A DNA stretch of 64,000 nt from Flavobacteriaceae bacterium NBU2973 (GTDB lineage: Bacteria; Bacteroidota; Bacteroidia; Flavobacteriales; Flavobacteriaceae): the NCBI GenBank assembly GCA_026162565.1, contig JAOEIQ010000004.1, forward strand, positions 37,561 through 101,560, given 5' to 3'. Below the pieces are notes generated by a model. It did no database searches and was not told where the DNA came from. It was given only the letters and a program-made list of their open reading frames with translations. Both the position numbers and the translations under genes were made by a program. Numbering within the stretch: the first letter of the stretch is position 1; each line of letters opens with the position of its first letter. This document shows, piece after piece, positions 32,785-40,554 of the stretch.

Positions 32785-33285
32785 CTATTTAAGACATTTA
32801 AAATAATCGAATGGTTCTTGGCAGTCATCACACTGAAACTGTGCTTTACATGCTGTTGAACCAAACTGACTTACTAATCGTGTGTTTTGTGAACCACAAT
32901 TAGTACATACTACTAATCGCTTACCCTCTAACAAAACACTTTTATCAGCTTCAGCGTCTAAAGGAGCTGCAATACCATAATCTTCTAATGCTTGTCGCCC
33001 TTTGGGCGTAATCCAATCGGTTGTCCAAGCAGGATGCAAAATCAAATTAACTTCAGATTTATAGCCTGCATCTTGCAATGCTTTTTTCATATCATCACCA
33101 ATAACATCCATTGCAGGACATCCACTGTAAGTTGGTGTGATTTCAATTTTGACAATATCATTAACAATAACTGCAGAACGCACAACGCCCATATCCATGA
33201 TTGATAACACAGGAATTTCTGGGTCTGAAACCTTTGCCAGTATTGGGATTAAAACTTCTTCTATATTTTGTTCTGTATTCGTCAT
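32785..33285 (-). CDS. paaD: Phenylacetyl-CoA epoxidase maturation protein PaaD
   Basis: 166 residues from Met at 33285 (MTNTEQNIEEVLIPIL). A longer frame from 33312 begins with MFQDF, encoded by a palindromic repeat, and is rejected. The DUF59/MIP18 domain has SDPEIPVLSIMDMGVVR and ITPTYSGCPAMDVI. The C-terminal zinc-ribbon has four cysteines, CTNCGSQ...CKAQFQCDDC. PaaD is thought to help mature the iron centre of the PaaABCE epoxidase. It follows paaC by 53 bases containing a repeat. Confidence 0.93.
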   Translation of the reverse strand: MTNTEQNIEEVLIPILAKVSDPEIPVLSIMDMGVVRSAVIVNDIVKIEITPTYSGCPAMDVIGDDMKKALQDAGYKSEVNLILHPAWTTDWITPKGRQALEDYGIAAPLDAEADKSVLLEGKRLVVCTNCGSQNTRLVSQFGSTACKAQFQCDDCQEPFDYFKCLK

Positions 33286-33300
33286 ATTTTTAATAATGAA

Positions 33301-33325
33301 ATCCTGAAACAAGTTCAGGATGACA
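33301..33325 (+). repeat. Palindromic repeat family B, copy 4
   Basis: ATCCTGAA-acaag-TTCAGGAT-GACA, followed by AATCA.AGATTTATCAC. That flank is shared with copy 5, and in minus sense it supplies the TGA stop of paaC. Confidence 0.85.
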
Positions 33326-33338
33326 AATCATAGATTTA

Positions 33339-34094
33339 TCACCATTCCATATTTGGATAGGCTCTTTGCATAAATTGTAAATCTGCTAATAAATATCCAA
33401 GATGCTCTGTATGAATACCTTGTTTACCTCCTTTTTGAAACCATTTCGATTCAGGTGTTTTTAGAGTTGCTTCTTCTAAAAGTTCACTTACTGATTTATA
33501 ATAGTTGACTTTCAATTTTGTCACATCTACGCCAATACCTTCTTCCACCATGACTTTATCAGCTTCTGTTTGATGAAATAGTTCATCCGTGTAGGTCCAT
33601 AAATCATTAATAGCTTCTTGCATTTTCTGATTACTTTCCTCTGTTCCATCACCTAATCGTTTAACCCAATCAGAAGAGAAACGTTCGTGATAACTTACCT
33701 CTTTGATACATTTATTTGCAATTACCGAAAGCGTTAAATCTGAACTTTTTTGAAGTTCTGCCAGAAAAGCCAAATGATACACATCGAATAAAAATTGACG
33801 CCCAATAGTATAGGCAAAATTCGTATTGGGTTGCTCGGCTAATAATACGTTTTTATAGTCACGCTCTTTACGAAGCATAGCAATATCATCTTCAGTTCTT
33901 CCATCTCCAGCTATTTTAGCTGCATATTGAAAATAACTACGCACTTGACCAAATAAATCTAATGAGATATTAGTACATGCAATATCGGTTTCTAAAGTAG
34001 GTCCATGACCACATAGCTCTCCCATTCGCTGTCCTAGAATTAAACTATTATCTGCAATACCTAGTATGTAATTATATAAATGTTCGTTTTTCAT
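33339..34094 (-). CDS. paaC: Phenylacetyl-CoA epoxidase structural subunit PaaC
   Basis: 251 residues, ferritin-like helical fold. ILGIADNSLILGQRMGELCGHGPTLETDIACTNISLDLFGQ opens the protein as in PaaC, and KEVSYHERFSSDWVKRLGDGTEES occupies the position of the lost metal site. It pairs with PaaA in the epoxidase core. Its TGA stop and the following TAA come from the conserved flank of a palindromic repeat, the same sequence that ends paaB. Confidence 0.95.
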   Translation of the reverse strand: MKNEHLYNYILGIADNSLILGQRMGELCGHGPTLETDIACTNISLDLFGQVRSYFQYAAKIAGDGRTEDDIAMLRKERDYKNVLLAEQPNTNFAYTIGRQFLFDVYHLAFLAELQKSSDLTLSVIANKCIKEVSYHERFSSDWVKRLGDGTEESNQKMQEAINDLWTYTDELFHQTEADKVMVEEGIGVDVTKLKVNYYKSVSELLEEATLKTPESKWFQKGGKQGIHTEHLGYLLADLQFMQRAYPNMEW

Positions 34095-34115
34095 GCTAAT
34101 ATATTTCTTGATGAG

Positions 34116-34140
34116 ATCCTGAAACTAGTTCAGGATGACA
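34116..34140 (+). repeat. Palindromic repeat family B, copy 5
   Basis: ATCCTGAA-actag-TTCAGGAT-GACA with the same downstream flank as copy 4. It lies between paaC and paaB, and the flank gives the paaB stop codon. Confidence 0.85.
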
Positions 34141-34153
34141 AATCAAAGATTTA

Positions 34154-34441
34154 TCACATATGTTTTACTTCGTCTGGTAAATCGTAAAAAGTAGGATGAC
34201 GATATACCTTATCTTGAGCAGGTTCAAATAATTCACCATTATTTTCGGGATTTGACGCTGTTATGTGTTTTGATTCTACAACCCAAATGCTAACACCTTC
34301 ATTTCGCCTTGTGTACACATCTCTTGCATTTTCTAGTGCCATTTCAGCATCAGAAGCGTGAAGACTTCCACAATGCCTGTGCTCTAATCCATTTTTACTT
34401 CTCACGAAGATTTCCCAAAGCGGCCAGTTTTTTGTTGACAT
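34154..34441 (-). CDS. paaB: Phenylacetyl-CoA epoxidase subunit PaaB
   Basis: 95 residues from Met at 34441 (MSTKNWPLWEIFVRSKNGLEHRHCGSLHA). The frame is open further upstream to 34543, but that part overlaps paaA and lacks similarity to PaaB. Conserved features are HCGSLHASDAEMALENARDVYTRR and GVSIWVVES. PaaB is a small subunit required for the active epoxidase assembly. The gap to paaA is 10 bases. Confidence 0.94.
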   Translation of the reverse strand: MSTKNWPLWEIFVRSKNGLEHRHCGSLHASDAEMALENARDVYTRRNEGVSIWVVESKHITASNPENNGELFEPAQDKVYRHPTFYDLPDEVKHM

Positions 34442-34451
34442 ATTATATAAT

Positions 34452-35432
34452 TTAAACTGCTTGTTTTTGCTTTCTATTAGCTTTCTTTTCAGCATGAGCC
34501 ATTGCTGCATTTCTAACCCATTCTCCTCGTTCCCATGCGTCAACTCTAGCTTTCATTCGAGCTTTATTCATTGGACCATGACCTTTGACTACTTGCCAAA
34601 ATTCATCCCAATCAATTTCACCAAAGTCATAACTACCTCGTTCTTCATTCCATTTTAAATCTGGATCAGGAATTGTTAGTCCAATTAAATCAGCTTGTGG
34701 TACAGTTTGGTCAATAAATTGTTGACGCAATTCATCATTGGTTTTACGCTTTAACTTCCATTTCATGGATTGAGCTGTATGTACTGACTTATCATCTGTT
34801 GGACCTAACATCATTAAACTTGGCCACCACCAACGATTTAAAGCATCCTGTGCCATTTCTTTTTGCTCTGGTGTTCCGTTGGCTAATTTCATCATGATTT
34901 CGTAGCCTTGACGTTGATGAAAACTTTCTTCTTTACACACACGAATCATAGCTCTTGCATAAGGACCATAAGAGGTATTACATAAAGGTACTTGATTAAT
35001 AATCGCTGCACCATCTACTAACCAACCAATGGCTCCCATATCTGCCCAAGTTAATGTTGGGTAATTGAAAATACTTGAATATTTAGCTTTGCCTGTATGT
35101 AACTGTTCATACATTTCATCACGAGAGATTCCTAATGTTTCAGTTGCAGAATACAAATACAAACCATGGCCAGCTTCATCTTGTACTTTTGCTAATAAAG
35201 CTACTTTACGACGTAATGAAGGCGCTCTAGTTATCCAATTGCCTTCAGGTAACATTCCTACAATCTCTGAATGTGCATGTTGCGACATCTGCCTAATGTG
35301 TGTTTGACGATACTTTTCAGGCATCCAGTCTTTAGGCTCGATTTTTTCGTCACGAGCAATTCGTGCATCGAATTCTTTTTCTAGACTTCGACTGTGCTCA
35401 GTCCAAGAATTTTTAATTTGTTCTTCACTCAT
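34452..35432 (-). CDS. paaA: Phenylacetyl-CoA epoxidase catalytic subunit PaaA
   Basis: 326 residues with the di-iron ligands in [19 protein letters not shown] and [14 protein letters not shown]. PaaA inserts one oxygen atom into the ring of phenylacetyl-Co[37 protein letters not shown] is close to the enterobacterial sequence. The N-terminus is longer by ~17 residues; the [10 protein letters not shown] part of this extension is encoded by a family A palindromic repeat (35384-35403) read in another frame than in the E1 gene. Confidence 0.96.
   Translation of the reverse strand: MSEEQIKNSWTEHSRSLEKEFDARIARDEKIEPKDWMPEKYRQTHIRQMSQHAHSEIVGMLPEGNWITRAPSLRRKVALLAKVQDEAGHGLYLYSATETLGISRDEMYEQLHTGKAKYSSIFNYPTLTWADMGAIGWLVDGAAIINQVPLCNTSYGPYARAMIRVCKEESFHQRQGYEIMMKLANGTPEQKEMAQDALNRWWWPSLMMLGPTDDKSVHTAQSMKWKLKRKTNDELRQQFIDQTVPQADLIGLTIPDPDLKWNEERGSYDFGEIDWDEFWQVVKGHGPMNKARMKARVDAWERGEWVRNAAMAHAEKKANRKQKQAV
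35384..35403 (+). repeat. Palindromic repeat family A, copy in the paaA N-terminus
   Basis: GACT-TCGACTGTGCTC-AGTC. A 4-bp stem with the constant loop; the GACA tail is lost. It is read through by paaA. Confidence 0.65.
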
Positions 35433-35503
35433 TTTTTTTGCTTTTGGCTATTAGCTTTAAGCTGTTAGCAGGTGAAACTTTAATTTTTCTTTTTCAATAT
35501 ATT

Positions 35504-36577
35504 TTACACATCAAAATCTACTACCACATTATCTGTTAATGGAACAGCTTGGCAGCTTAATACTAAATTTTGAGCCACTTCCTTTTCGTCTAGAGCATAA
35601 TTAATTTTCATCTCCACTTCTCCTTGTTTTACTTCACATTTACAAGTACTACAAACTCCGCCTTTACAAGCAAATGGTAAATCTGCTCCGGCATTTAGAG
35701 CTGCATCTAAAATGTTATCATATTCTTTTGTCATGGTAAAAGCGAATTCTTTTCCTCCATCAACAATTATTACCTCAACACCTTCAACATTTTGTTGTGC
35801 TAAACGCTCTGCACGTTTGATATCTTCTTCAGATAATCCAGTTACGAAGAGCTCATAATGAATTAGTTCTTTTGGCAGTCCAGCATTGACTAAATAATCA
35901 CTAACATAATTCACCATTTGTTCTGGTCCACATAAAAACACATCATTGGTATCTGGAATATCAATGAAGGTTTTAGTTAGAATTTTCATTTTTTCATCAT
36001 TGAAGCGACCATTAAACAATTCTATGTCACGTCGTTCTTTGGTTAAAAAATAATAGATTTCCAACCTTCCAAAATATGTATTGCGTAATTGCTCTAACTC
36101 CTCTTTAAAGATAATGGATTTTGCTGTTTTATTTACATAAAACAGTTTGCAAGTAGAGTTTGGTTCGGCAGCTAGATGTGCCTTAATCATTGATAGTATT
36201 GGCGTGATGCCACTTCCAGCTGCAAAAAACAAATAGTTTTTAGGTGTATTTGGATTTACCTCAACACCAAAATTACCACTTGGCTCCATTACCTGAATAG
36301 TATCTCCAGTCTCAACAGATTGATTTATATAAGATGAAAATTTTCCTCCTGGGATTTCTTTTACAGCAACTTGCCATTTATCCTCTCTTGGGCCAGAGCA
36401 AAGAGAATAAGATCTGCGCACATCCTCACCATTTAAATTTGCCCTAAGTGTTAAATGTTGCCCTTGTCTAAACTTAAATAGTTCTCTTAAATTTTGAGGT
36501 ATATCAAAAGTAACAACAGAAGTATCCTCTGTTTCTTTGTATATGTCTGCAACCTTTAAGCTATAAAATTCTACCAT
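35504..36577 (-). CDS. paaE: Phenylacetyl-CoA epoxidase reductase PaaE
   Basis: 357 residues: a ferredoxin-reductase FAD domain (1-~105, RRSYSLCSGP), an NAD(P)H domain (~110-235, FFAAGSGITPILSMIKA, VFLCGPEQMV) and a plant-type [2Fe-2S] ferredoxin at the end (~260-357, CKGGVCSTCKCEV ... LSCQA). It feeds electrons from NAD(P)H to PaaA. It is the first enzyme gene of the run, whereas in E. coli paaE is last. The 71-base gap to paaA carries no repeat. Palindromic repeats lie just upstream. Confidence 0.95.
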   Translation of the reverse strand: MVEFYSLKVADIYKETEDTSVVTFDIPQNLRELFKFRQGQHLTLRANLNGEDVRRSYSLCSGPREDKWQVAVKEIPGGKFSSYINQSVETGDTIQVMEPSGNFGVEVNPNTPKNYLFFAAGSGITPILSMIKAHLAAEPNSTCKLFYVNKTAKSIIFKEELEQLRNTYFGRLEIYYFLTKERRDIELFNGRFNDEKMKILTKTFIDIPDTNDVFLCGPEQMVNYVSDYLVNAGLPKELIHYELFVTGLSEEDIKRAERLAQQNVEGVEVIIVDGGKEFAFTMTKEYDNILDAALNAGADLPFACKGGVCSTCKCEVKQGEVEMKINYALDEKEVAQNLVLSCQAVPLTDNVVVDFDV

Positions 36578-36588
36578 CTTATGCCTGT

Positions 36589-36606
36589 CTTTCGACTCCG
36601 CTCAAG
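36589..36606 (+). repeat. Palindromic repeat family A, degenerate copy upstream of paaE
   Basis: CTT-TCGACTCCGCTC-AAG, a 3-bp stem with the constant loop frame; the tail is altered to GTTAA. Confidence 0.55.
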
Positions 36607-36657
36607 TTAAACTTCAGCAGGTATCTTTTAATTATATTTAAAACACATATTTATGAG

Positions 36658-36683
36658 ATTCCTCGACTTCTCTCGGAATGACA
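36658..36683 (+). repeat. Palindromic repeat family A, copy in the paaE/tetR gap
   Basis: ATTCC-TCGACTTCTCTC-GGAAT-GACA. A perfect 5-bp stem of yet another sequence, the same loop frame and the complete tail. Confidence 0.8.
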
Positions 36684-36687
36684 AATA

Positions 36688-36709
36688 CTAACTAACAACT
36701 GTTAGTTTG
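36688..36709. promoter_or_regulatory. Possible operator of the TetR regulator
   Basis: The inverted symmetry ACTAACAactGTTAGT (near 36692-36707) lies between tetR and paaE, where autoregulation or paa repression would act. It is inferred from position and symmetry only. Confidence 0.35.
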
Positions 36710-36739
36710 GTTTACAAATTTACAAAAAATTTCTATTAA

Positions 36740-37309
36740 CTATTTGTTAATTCCGTTTATTAAAATATTGCTCAAGTTATCAGCTAATTCTTTTGGGTTT
36801 AGATCCTCTTTTTTTGGAATCCATAAATAAAGAGATCTTAATGTAGATAGCATTGAAAACAACATTAAATCAAGTTTTTCGTCTTTGATTTCATTTGAAG
36901 CTATACCTTGTTTTATAATATTTCTAAAATCGTCTTCATAATCATAACGCAATTTTAAATAATACTCAAGTTGTTCTTCAAGATGCATCCAATCGTTATT
37001 TAAAGACGCCATTCCATAAATATTTTGGCTCGATATGGTAACATGTAATTTAACTATTTGTTTTAGTTTGTCTATAGATGAGTTGTTAGAAACCTGAATG
37101 ACATTCATGCCTTCAGTAAACTCTTCAGCGATAGAAATAATTATGGATTTTAAAATATCTTGTTTTGAGTTAATGTGATTATACAAGCTTGCTGCTTTAA
37201 TCCCTAATGAAGATGCTAAATCACGCATTGTTACAGCACTATATCCTTTTTCCTTAAACAGTTTTGCTGCAACTCTTATAATTTGTTCTTTTCGATTTTC
37301 TTGCTGCAT
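36740..37309 (-). CDS. TetR-family transcriptional regulator (candidate paa repressor)
   Basis: 189 residues. The N-terminal helix-turn-helix (VTMRDLASSLGIKAASLYNHINSKQDIL, ~24-52) is of the TetR type, with a variable helical ligand-binding C-terminal part. It lies directly upstream of paaE on the same strand with a 162-base gap that includes a TAACTAACAACTGTTAGTTTGG stretch (36688-36709) with inverted symmetry CTAACA/TGTTAG, a possible operator. PaaR-type TetR repressors respond to phenylacetyl-CoA; that ligand is an inference here. It overlaps the DUF4230 gene by one base. Confidence 0.88.
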   Translation of the reverse strand: MQQENRKEQIIRVAAKLFKEKGYSAVTMRDLASSLGIKAASLYNHINSKQDILKSIIISIAEEFTEGMNVIQVSNNSSIDKLKQIVKLHVTISSQNIYGMASLNNDWMHLEEQLEYYLKLRYDYEDDFRNIIKQGIASNEIKDEKLDLMLFSMLSTLRSLYLWIPKKEDLNPKELADNLSNILINGINK

Positions 37310-37923
37310 TATAACTGTATAGTTTGAAGTAAATCAAGATTAGAAATTGGCGTTTCATTATACTCAAGTGTCCAGCCTAAAGAATTAGTAAGAATGTAGA
37401 ATTTAGATAACTCACTAATTAATCTATTTTTTGCATTTGACTTTAATTCAGATGCTTCAATTTTTTTTCGAAGAGATTGATTTACAATTTCTTTTATCTC
37501 GTTATAATCTTCAGCTTTAAAAGGATTCAAAAAATCTGCTTGCACATCATAATATTCAAAATCTGGATTTATTTTGATTTCTTCTTCTGGGATACTTGTG
37601 ATTTTTAGGGTTCTATTTTCTTCATCTATAGTATATTCTATTTCACTTAAATCATAAGCTACAGAGACATCTGCATTTACAATAACAACTGCTTTTTTAT
37701 CTGATGTTATATATTTACCAAAAATTTCTTTTGAATTTTTATAATTAAAAACCTCACTAAAATGACCTTCTGTTACAACTAGCTTACCAACATTTTTTAG
37801 TTGCTCTTGAATTAAGGCAGAGTTTTCCTGAAGTACAATTCTATCTTCTTTTTTATCACCACAATACTTGAAAGTGAAAAGTACTATTAATGTAATTATG
37901 ACTCCAAATAGAATTTTACGCAT
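37309..37923 (-). CDS. DUF4230 membrane-anchored protein
   Basis: 204 residues: an N-terminal membrane helix (~4-20, ILFGVIITLIVLFTFKYC) and an exported DUF4230 domain (VVTEGHFSEVFNYKNS ... KKAVVIVNADVSVAYDLSEIEYTIDEE ... AEDYNEIKEIVNQSLRKKI). The family has no established function. Its stop overlaps the tetR start by one base, so the two are co-transcribed. Its promoter carries the TAnnTTTA-N4-GCTATTAATCAA signature. Confidence 0.85.
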   Translation of the reverse strand: MRKILFGVIITLIVLFTFKYCGDKKEDRIVLQENSALIQEQLKNVGKLVVTEGHFSEVFNYKNSKEIFGKYITSDKKAVVIVNADVSVAYDLSEIEYTIDEENRTLKITSIPEEEIKINPDFEYYDVQADFLNPFKAEDYNEIKEIVNQSLRKKIEASELKSNAKNRLISELSKFYILTNSLGWTLEYNETPISNLDLLQTIQL

Positions 37924-37990
37924 AGGCTAATTTAAACAAAAAAACATTAGTCTCTTTCTCAATTGAAAGCCTGACTAACGTTTTTATCAT

Positions 37991-38014
37991 TTGATTAATA
38001 GCAAAGTAAAATTA
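37991..38014 (-). promoter_or_regulatory. Promoter-like signature upstream of the DUF4230 gene
   Basis: On the minus strand TAATTTTA, four bases (CTTT), then GCTATTAATCAA, 68 bases before the DUF4230 start. Confidence 0.45.
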
Positions 38015-38057
38015 TTAAATTCTTGGCATCTAATATTAAGTAAATTTTATCAAAACT

Positions 38058-38708
38058 TTAAATAAGATTATTTTTTTTGGCTTTCTGAACAGCTTCTAGT
38101 TTATTATGCACTTGAAGTTTACGATAGGTGTTTTCTATATGTTTACGGATTGTTCCATGAGACAAAATTAAGTTTTCTGCTATTGCCTGATAACTCAAAC
38201 CTTTACTCAATTGCTCCAGAACATCTGTTTCACGTTCGGTTAATTTAATATCTTCTTTTTCTTGCTGGTTTTCAATCTCAATAGGATTACGAAGTAGTTT
38301 TAAAGTTTTCATTGCTATGGAAGGGTTCATTGCAGCACCTCCATTTAAGGTTTCAATAATACCATCATGCAAATCTTTTGCATTAATCTCTTTTAATAAA
38401 TAACCATCTGCTCCAGCCTTGATTGCATTAAAAATGTTTTCGTCATTATCAAAAACCGTTAACATAATAATTTTAATATGAGGATATTTTTGTTTCACAA
38501 TTTCTGTGGTTTCAATACCATTTAATATTGGCATTTCAATATCCATTAAAATTAAATCAAGGTTAGAATTTTCTTCTAATTTTTTTAGTAATTCTGAACC
38601 ATTTAAAACAGAAAACTTATAATTCAAATCATCAAAAAAAGAAAGCTTTTCCTTAACGGTATTTATTAAGAATGTATTATCATCGACTATGGCAATTTTT
38701 ATATTCAT
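38058..38708 (-). CDS. NarL/LuxR-type response regulator
   Basis: 216 residues. The receiver domain (1-~120) has the phospho-acceptor Asp in LDLILMDIEMPILNG and the switch Thr/Lys positions (MLTVFDND, LLKEINAKDL). A LuxR helix-turn-helix follows (~150-212, LTERETDVLEQLSKGLSYQAIAENLILSHGTIRKHIENTYRKLQ). It is the only response regulator in this region and probably partners the two TPR histidine kinases 2-6 kb upstream on the same strand. It starts 8 bases after the preceding gene. Confidence 0.94.
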   Translation of the reverse strand: MNIKIAIVDDNTFLINTVKEKLSFFDDLNYKFSVLNGSELLKKLEENSNLDLILMDIEMPILNGIETTEIVKQKYPHIKIIMLTVFDNDENIFNAIKAGADGYLLKEINAKDLHDGIIETLNGGAAMNPSIAMKTLKLLRNPIEIENQQEKEDIKLTERETDVLEQLSKGLSYQAIAENLILSHGTIRKHIENTYRKLQVHNKLEAVQKAKKNNLI

Positions 38709-38716
38709 TTTACATC

Positions 38717-39301
38717 TTAATATTTGATTAAGTCAAAGTTTATATAGCTTATAAACTCGGAAACCAAATCTGATACTCCAAAAGTGCTATAAACTAGACT
38801 GACTTCACCTTGTTTACCACAATTCCATTTTAATCTTACTAATTTATCCTTTTCAAACTTTGCTGGTAAAGTTGCATTATCCTTTATTTTACAGTTACAA
38901 TCGCTAATTGTGTTATAGAAATTAGACATAAAATTAGTTAAAGTTTCTTGCGTTTTTTCATCACTCAATTTTACGTAAGTAGATCCAATAAACATTTGAA
39001 ATTCGTCAACATAATTATTTTTTCCAGACATAGGAGTACCATAATTAGACATTAGTAATGGTTGGTCTTTCATAAATTTATAATTTGTTGCTACAGATTG
39101 TTCGACACCACGCAGTTTACCTGATATTTGATACGTTGTATCATTATAAGCAACTCTTTGTATTTTGCCTTTTTTTACATTTTTAGCCAAATCTTTGAAC
39201 GCTTCACAAAACTGCTTATCAAAATCATTTTGGGACCAAATAGACATACTAGAGGTAATAATTATAAGTACTAATAAATTTTTCATAGGATAAATAAACA
39301 T
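38717..39301 (-). CDS. Exported protein of unknown function
   Basis: 194 residues, signal peptide (MKNLLVLIIITSSMSIWSQ from Met6). The mature part has two cysteines in ISDCNCKIKD and a W/C motif LKWNCGKQGEVSLVYSTFG near the C-terminus. I do not recognise a family. It sits 4 bases after the preceding membrane-protein gene and 8 before the response regulator, so it belongs to the two-component cluster transcript. Confidence 0.7.
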   Translation of the reverse strand: MFIYPMKNLLVLIIITSSMSIWSQNDFDKQFCEAFKDLAKNVKKGKIQRVAYNDTTYQISGKLRGVEQSVATNYKFMKDQPLLMSNYGTPMSGKNNYVDEFQMFIGSTYVKLSDEKTQETLTNFMSNFYNTISDCNCKIKDNATLPAKFEKDKLVRLKWNCGKQGEVSLVYSTFGVSDLVSEFISYINFDLIKY

Positions 39302-39305
39302 GTTA

Positions 39306-39824
39306 TTATTTAATTTGTTTCAGTAGTGGTTTTGCTAAAAGCACTGCAAGGATTAAGCTTATTATTAATAATATTAAAGAAAACCATTTAATTGTTCCTC
39401 CTTCATTATTATCTATCATAAAATTATAATCGTCTTGGGTTAATGATTTTGCAAGATTACTTTTAAAATATACTATTGTATCGCCAACATTATACTTTGG
39501 TTTTAACTGCTCAAAAAAATAGGTATTCTTTTTAACGGTTTCTAGTAAAGTATCATTTATGTTCAAATTTAAATTATGTAAATCGTATTGATAGATGCGT
39601 TTAAAAACATCTTTATCATAATTTATTGGATACTTTTCACTTAATATTGTAGTTACATTATTCACTACGGCATTATTAGCTTTATAAGATCGTGTTTCAC
39701 TTATATGAACATGTTTAATATCATTAGATAAAAACAAAAGCTTTACAGAAGGTACTAATAAATACCAAAAAACCGCTACTATTACTGTTAGCCTAAATAC
39801 CGTTTTTAAAAGCTTGTTATTCAT
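39306..39824 (-). CDS. Membrane protein with N- and C-terminal helices, unknown function
   Basis: 172 residues: a membrane helix at ~8-30 (VFRLTVIVAVFWYLLVPSVKLLFL), an exported middle part with ETRSYKANNAVVNNVTTILS and KYNVGDTIVYFKSN, and a second helix at ~145-165 (WFSLILLIISLILAVLLA). It is not recognised by family. It overlaps the upstream gene by 8 bases and is 4 bases from the downstream one, so these three genes form one translationally coupled set before the regulator gene. Confidence 0.65.
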   Translation of the reverse strand: MNNKLLKTVFRLTVIVAVFWYLLVPSVKLLFLSNDIKHVHISETRSYKANNAVVNNVTTILSEKYPINYDKDVFKRIYQYDLHNLNLNINDTLLETVKKNTYFFEQLKPKYNVGDTIVYFKSNLAKSLTQDDYNFMIDNNEGGTIKWFSLILLIISLILAVLLAKPLLKQIK

Positions 39825-40479
39825 CTATTGTTTTTATTTCAGATAATTTAAACAATAAACCATATCTATCTTTTCCATTAAACTCCAAATACATATGTGT
39901 TTGTATTGGAAAATCTTTATCGTTTAAAAATGCTAAAGTGGTTACCATTGTATCATTCTCCTTATTGGTTTTGTAATAATTAATAGTTGATTTAATAAGC
40001 TCATTATTAAACTTAAAACTAAATGGCACTACTTTATGATCCTTTTTAAATTCAAAAAAATCTTTTTCCCATTCTGGATATACAGTAATATTAAACTTCC
40101 CAAATAACTCATCTGATAAGAAAATAGTTGTAGCATTTTCTATATTTATTACAGCATCTATAAAATTAGCATAAGTACTAGCCTTGCTATATTGTTCTAA
40201 ATTTATTGTAGTTCCATAATATGGTTTTCCCTTGTCGTCATAATCCATTGGTTGCAATCCTTTAGATGTACTAACTAATGTAATTACAAGACTATCTCCT
40301 ATCGATTCTCCCTCTTTAATTCGTATTCCAGACCAACCTTGTTCTTTGTGTAAAGCATATACTTGATAAGTTATTACTGTTCCTGATTTTAAAATCTTTA
40401 GCTTGTTTAGATTAGTACCTTGAGCATTTAAAACACAGAATGAATTTAACACCAAGAATAGAGTAAAAAAATGCTTCAT
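39817..40479 (-). CDS. Exported protein of unknown function in the two-component cluster
   Basis: 220 residues with a signal peptide (1-19, cut after VLNA). It is beta-rich: SGTVITYQVYALHKEQGWSGIRI, YLEFNGKDRYGLLFKLSEIKTID. The layout resembles exported lipocalin-like or DUF3108-like proteins, but I cannot assign it. It overlaps the following membrane-protein gene by 8 bases. The gap of 65 bases to the kinase gene holds a hairpin (40533-40554) overlapping the kinase stop codon. Confidence 0.65.
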   Translation of the reverse strand: MKHFFTLFLVLNSFCVLNAQGTNLNKLKILKSGTVITYQVYALHKEQGWSGIRIKEGESIGDSLVITLVSTSKGLQPMDYDDKGKPYYGTTINLEQYSKASTYANFIDAVINIENATTIFLSDELFGKFNITVYPEWEKDFFEFKKDHKVVPFSFKFNNELIKSTINYYKTNKENDTMVTTLAFLNDKDFPIQTHMYLEFNGKDRYGLLFKLSEIKTIDE

Positions 40480-40532
40480 CTAATTTAAGTTTAGTAATGA
40501 CATATAAATTTACTCACAAATATATTTTTATA

Positions 40533-40554
40533 AAATACGACGTTTTACGTATTT
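40533..40554 (-). terminator. Hairpin over the stop codon of the first TPR kinase
   Basis: AAATACG (40533-40539) pairs with CGTATTT (40548-40554); the kinase stop (40545-40547) is in the loop. The following bases are T/A-rich but not a clean T-run, so it is a weak or attenuating terminator at best. Confidence 0.4.

Noticed and set aside
34442..34543. Upstream extension of the paaB frame
   Set aside because: It overlaps the end of paaA and shows no PaaB similarity; the normal PaaB start MSTKNWPLWEIF is at 34441.
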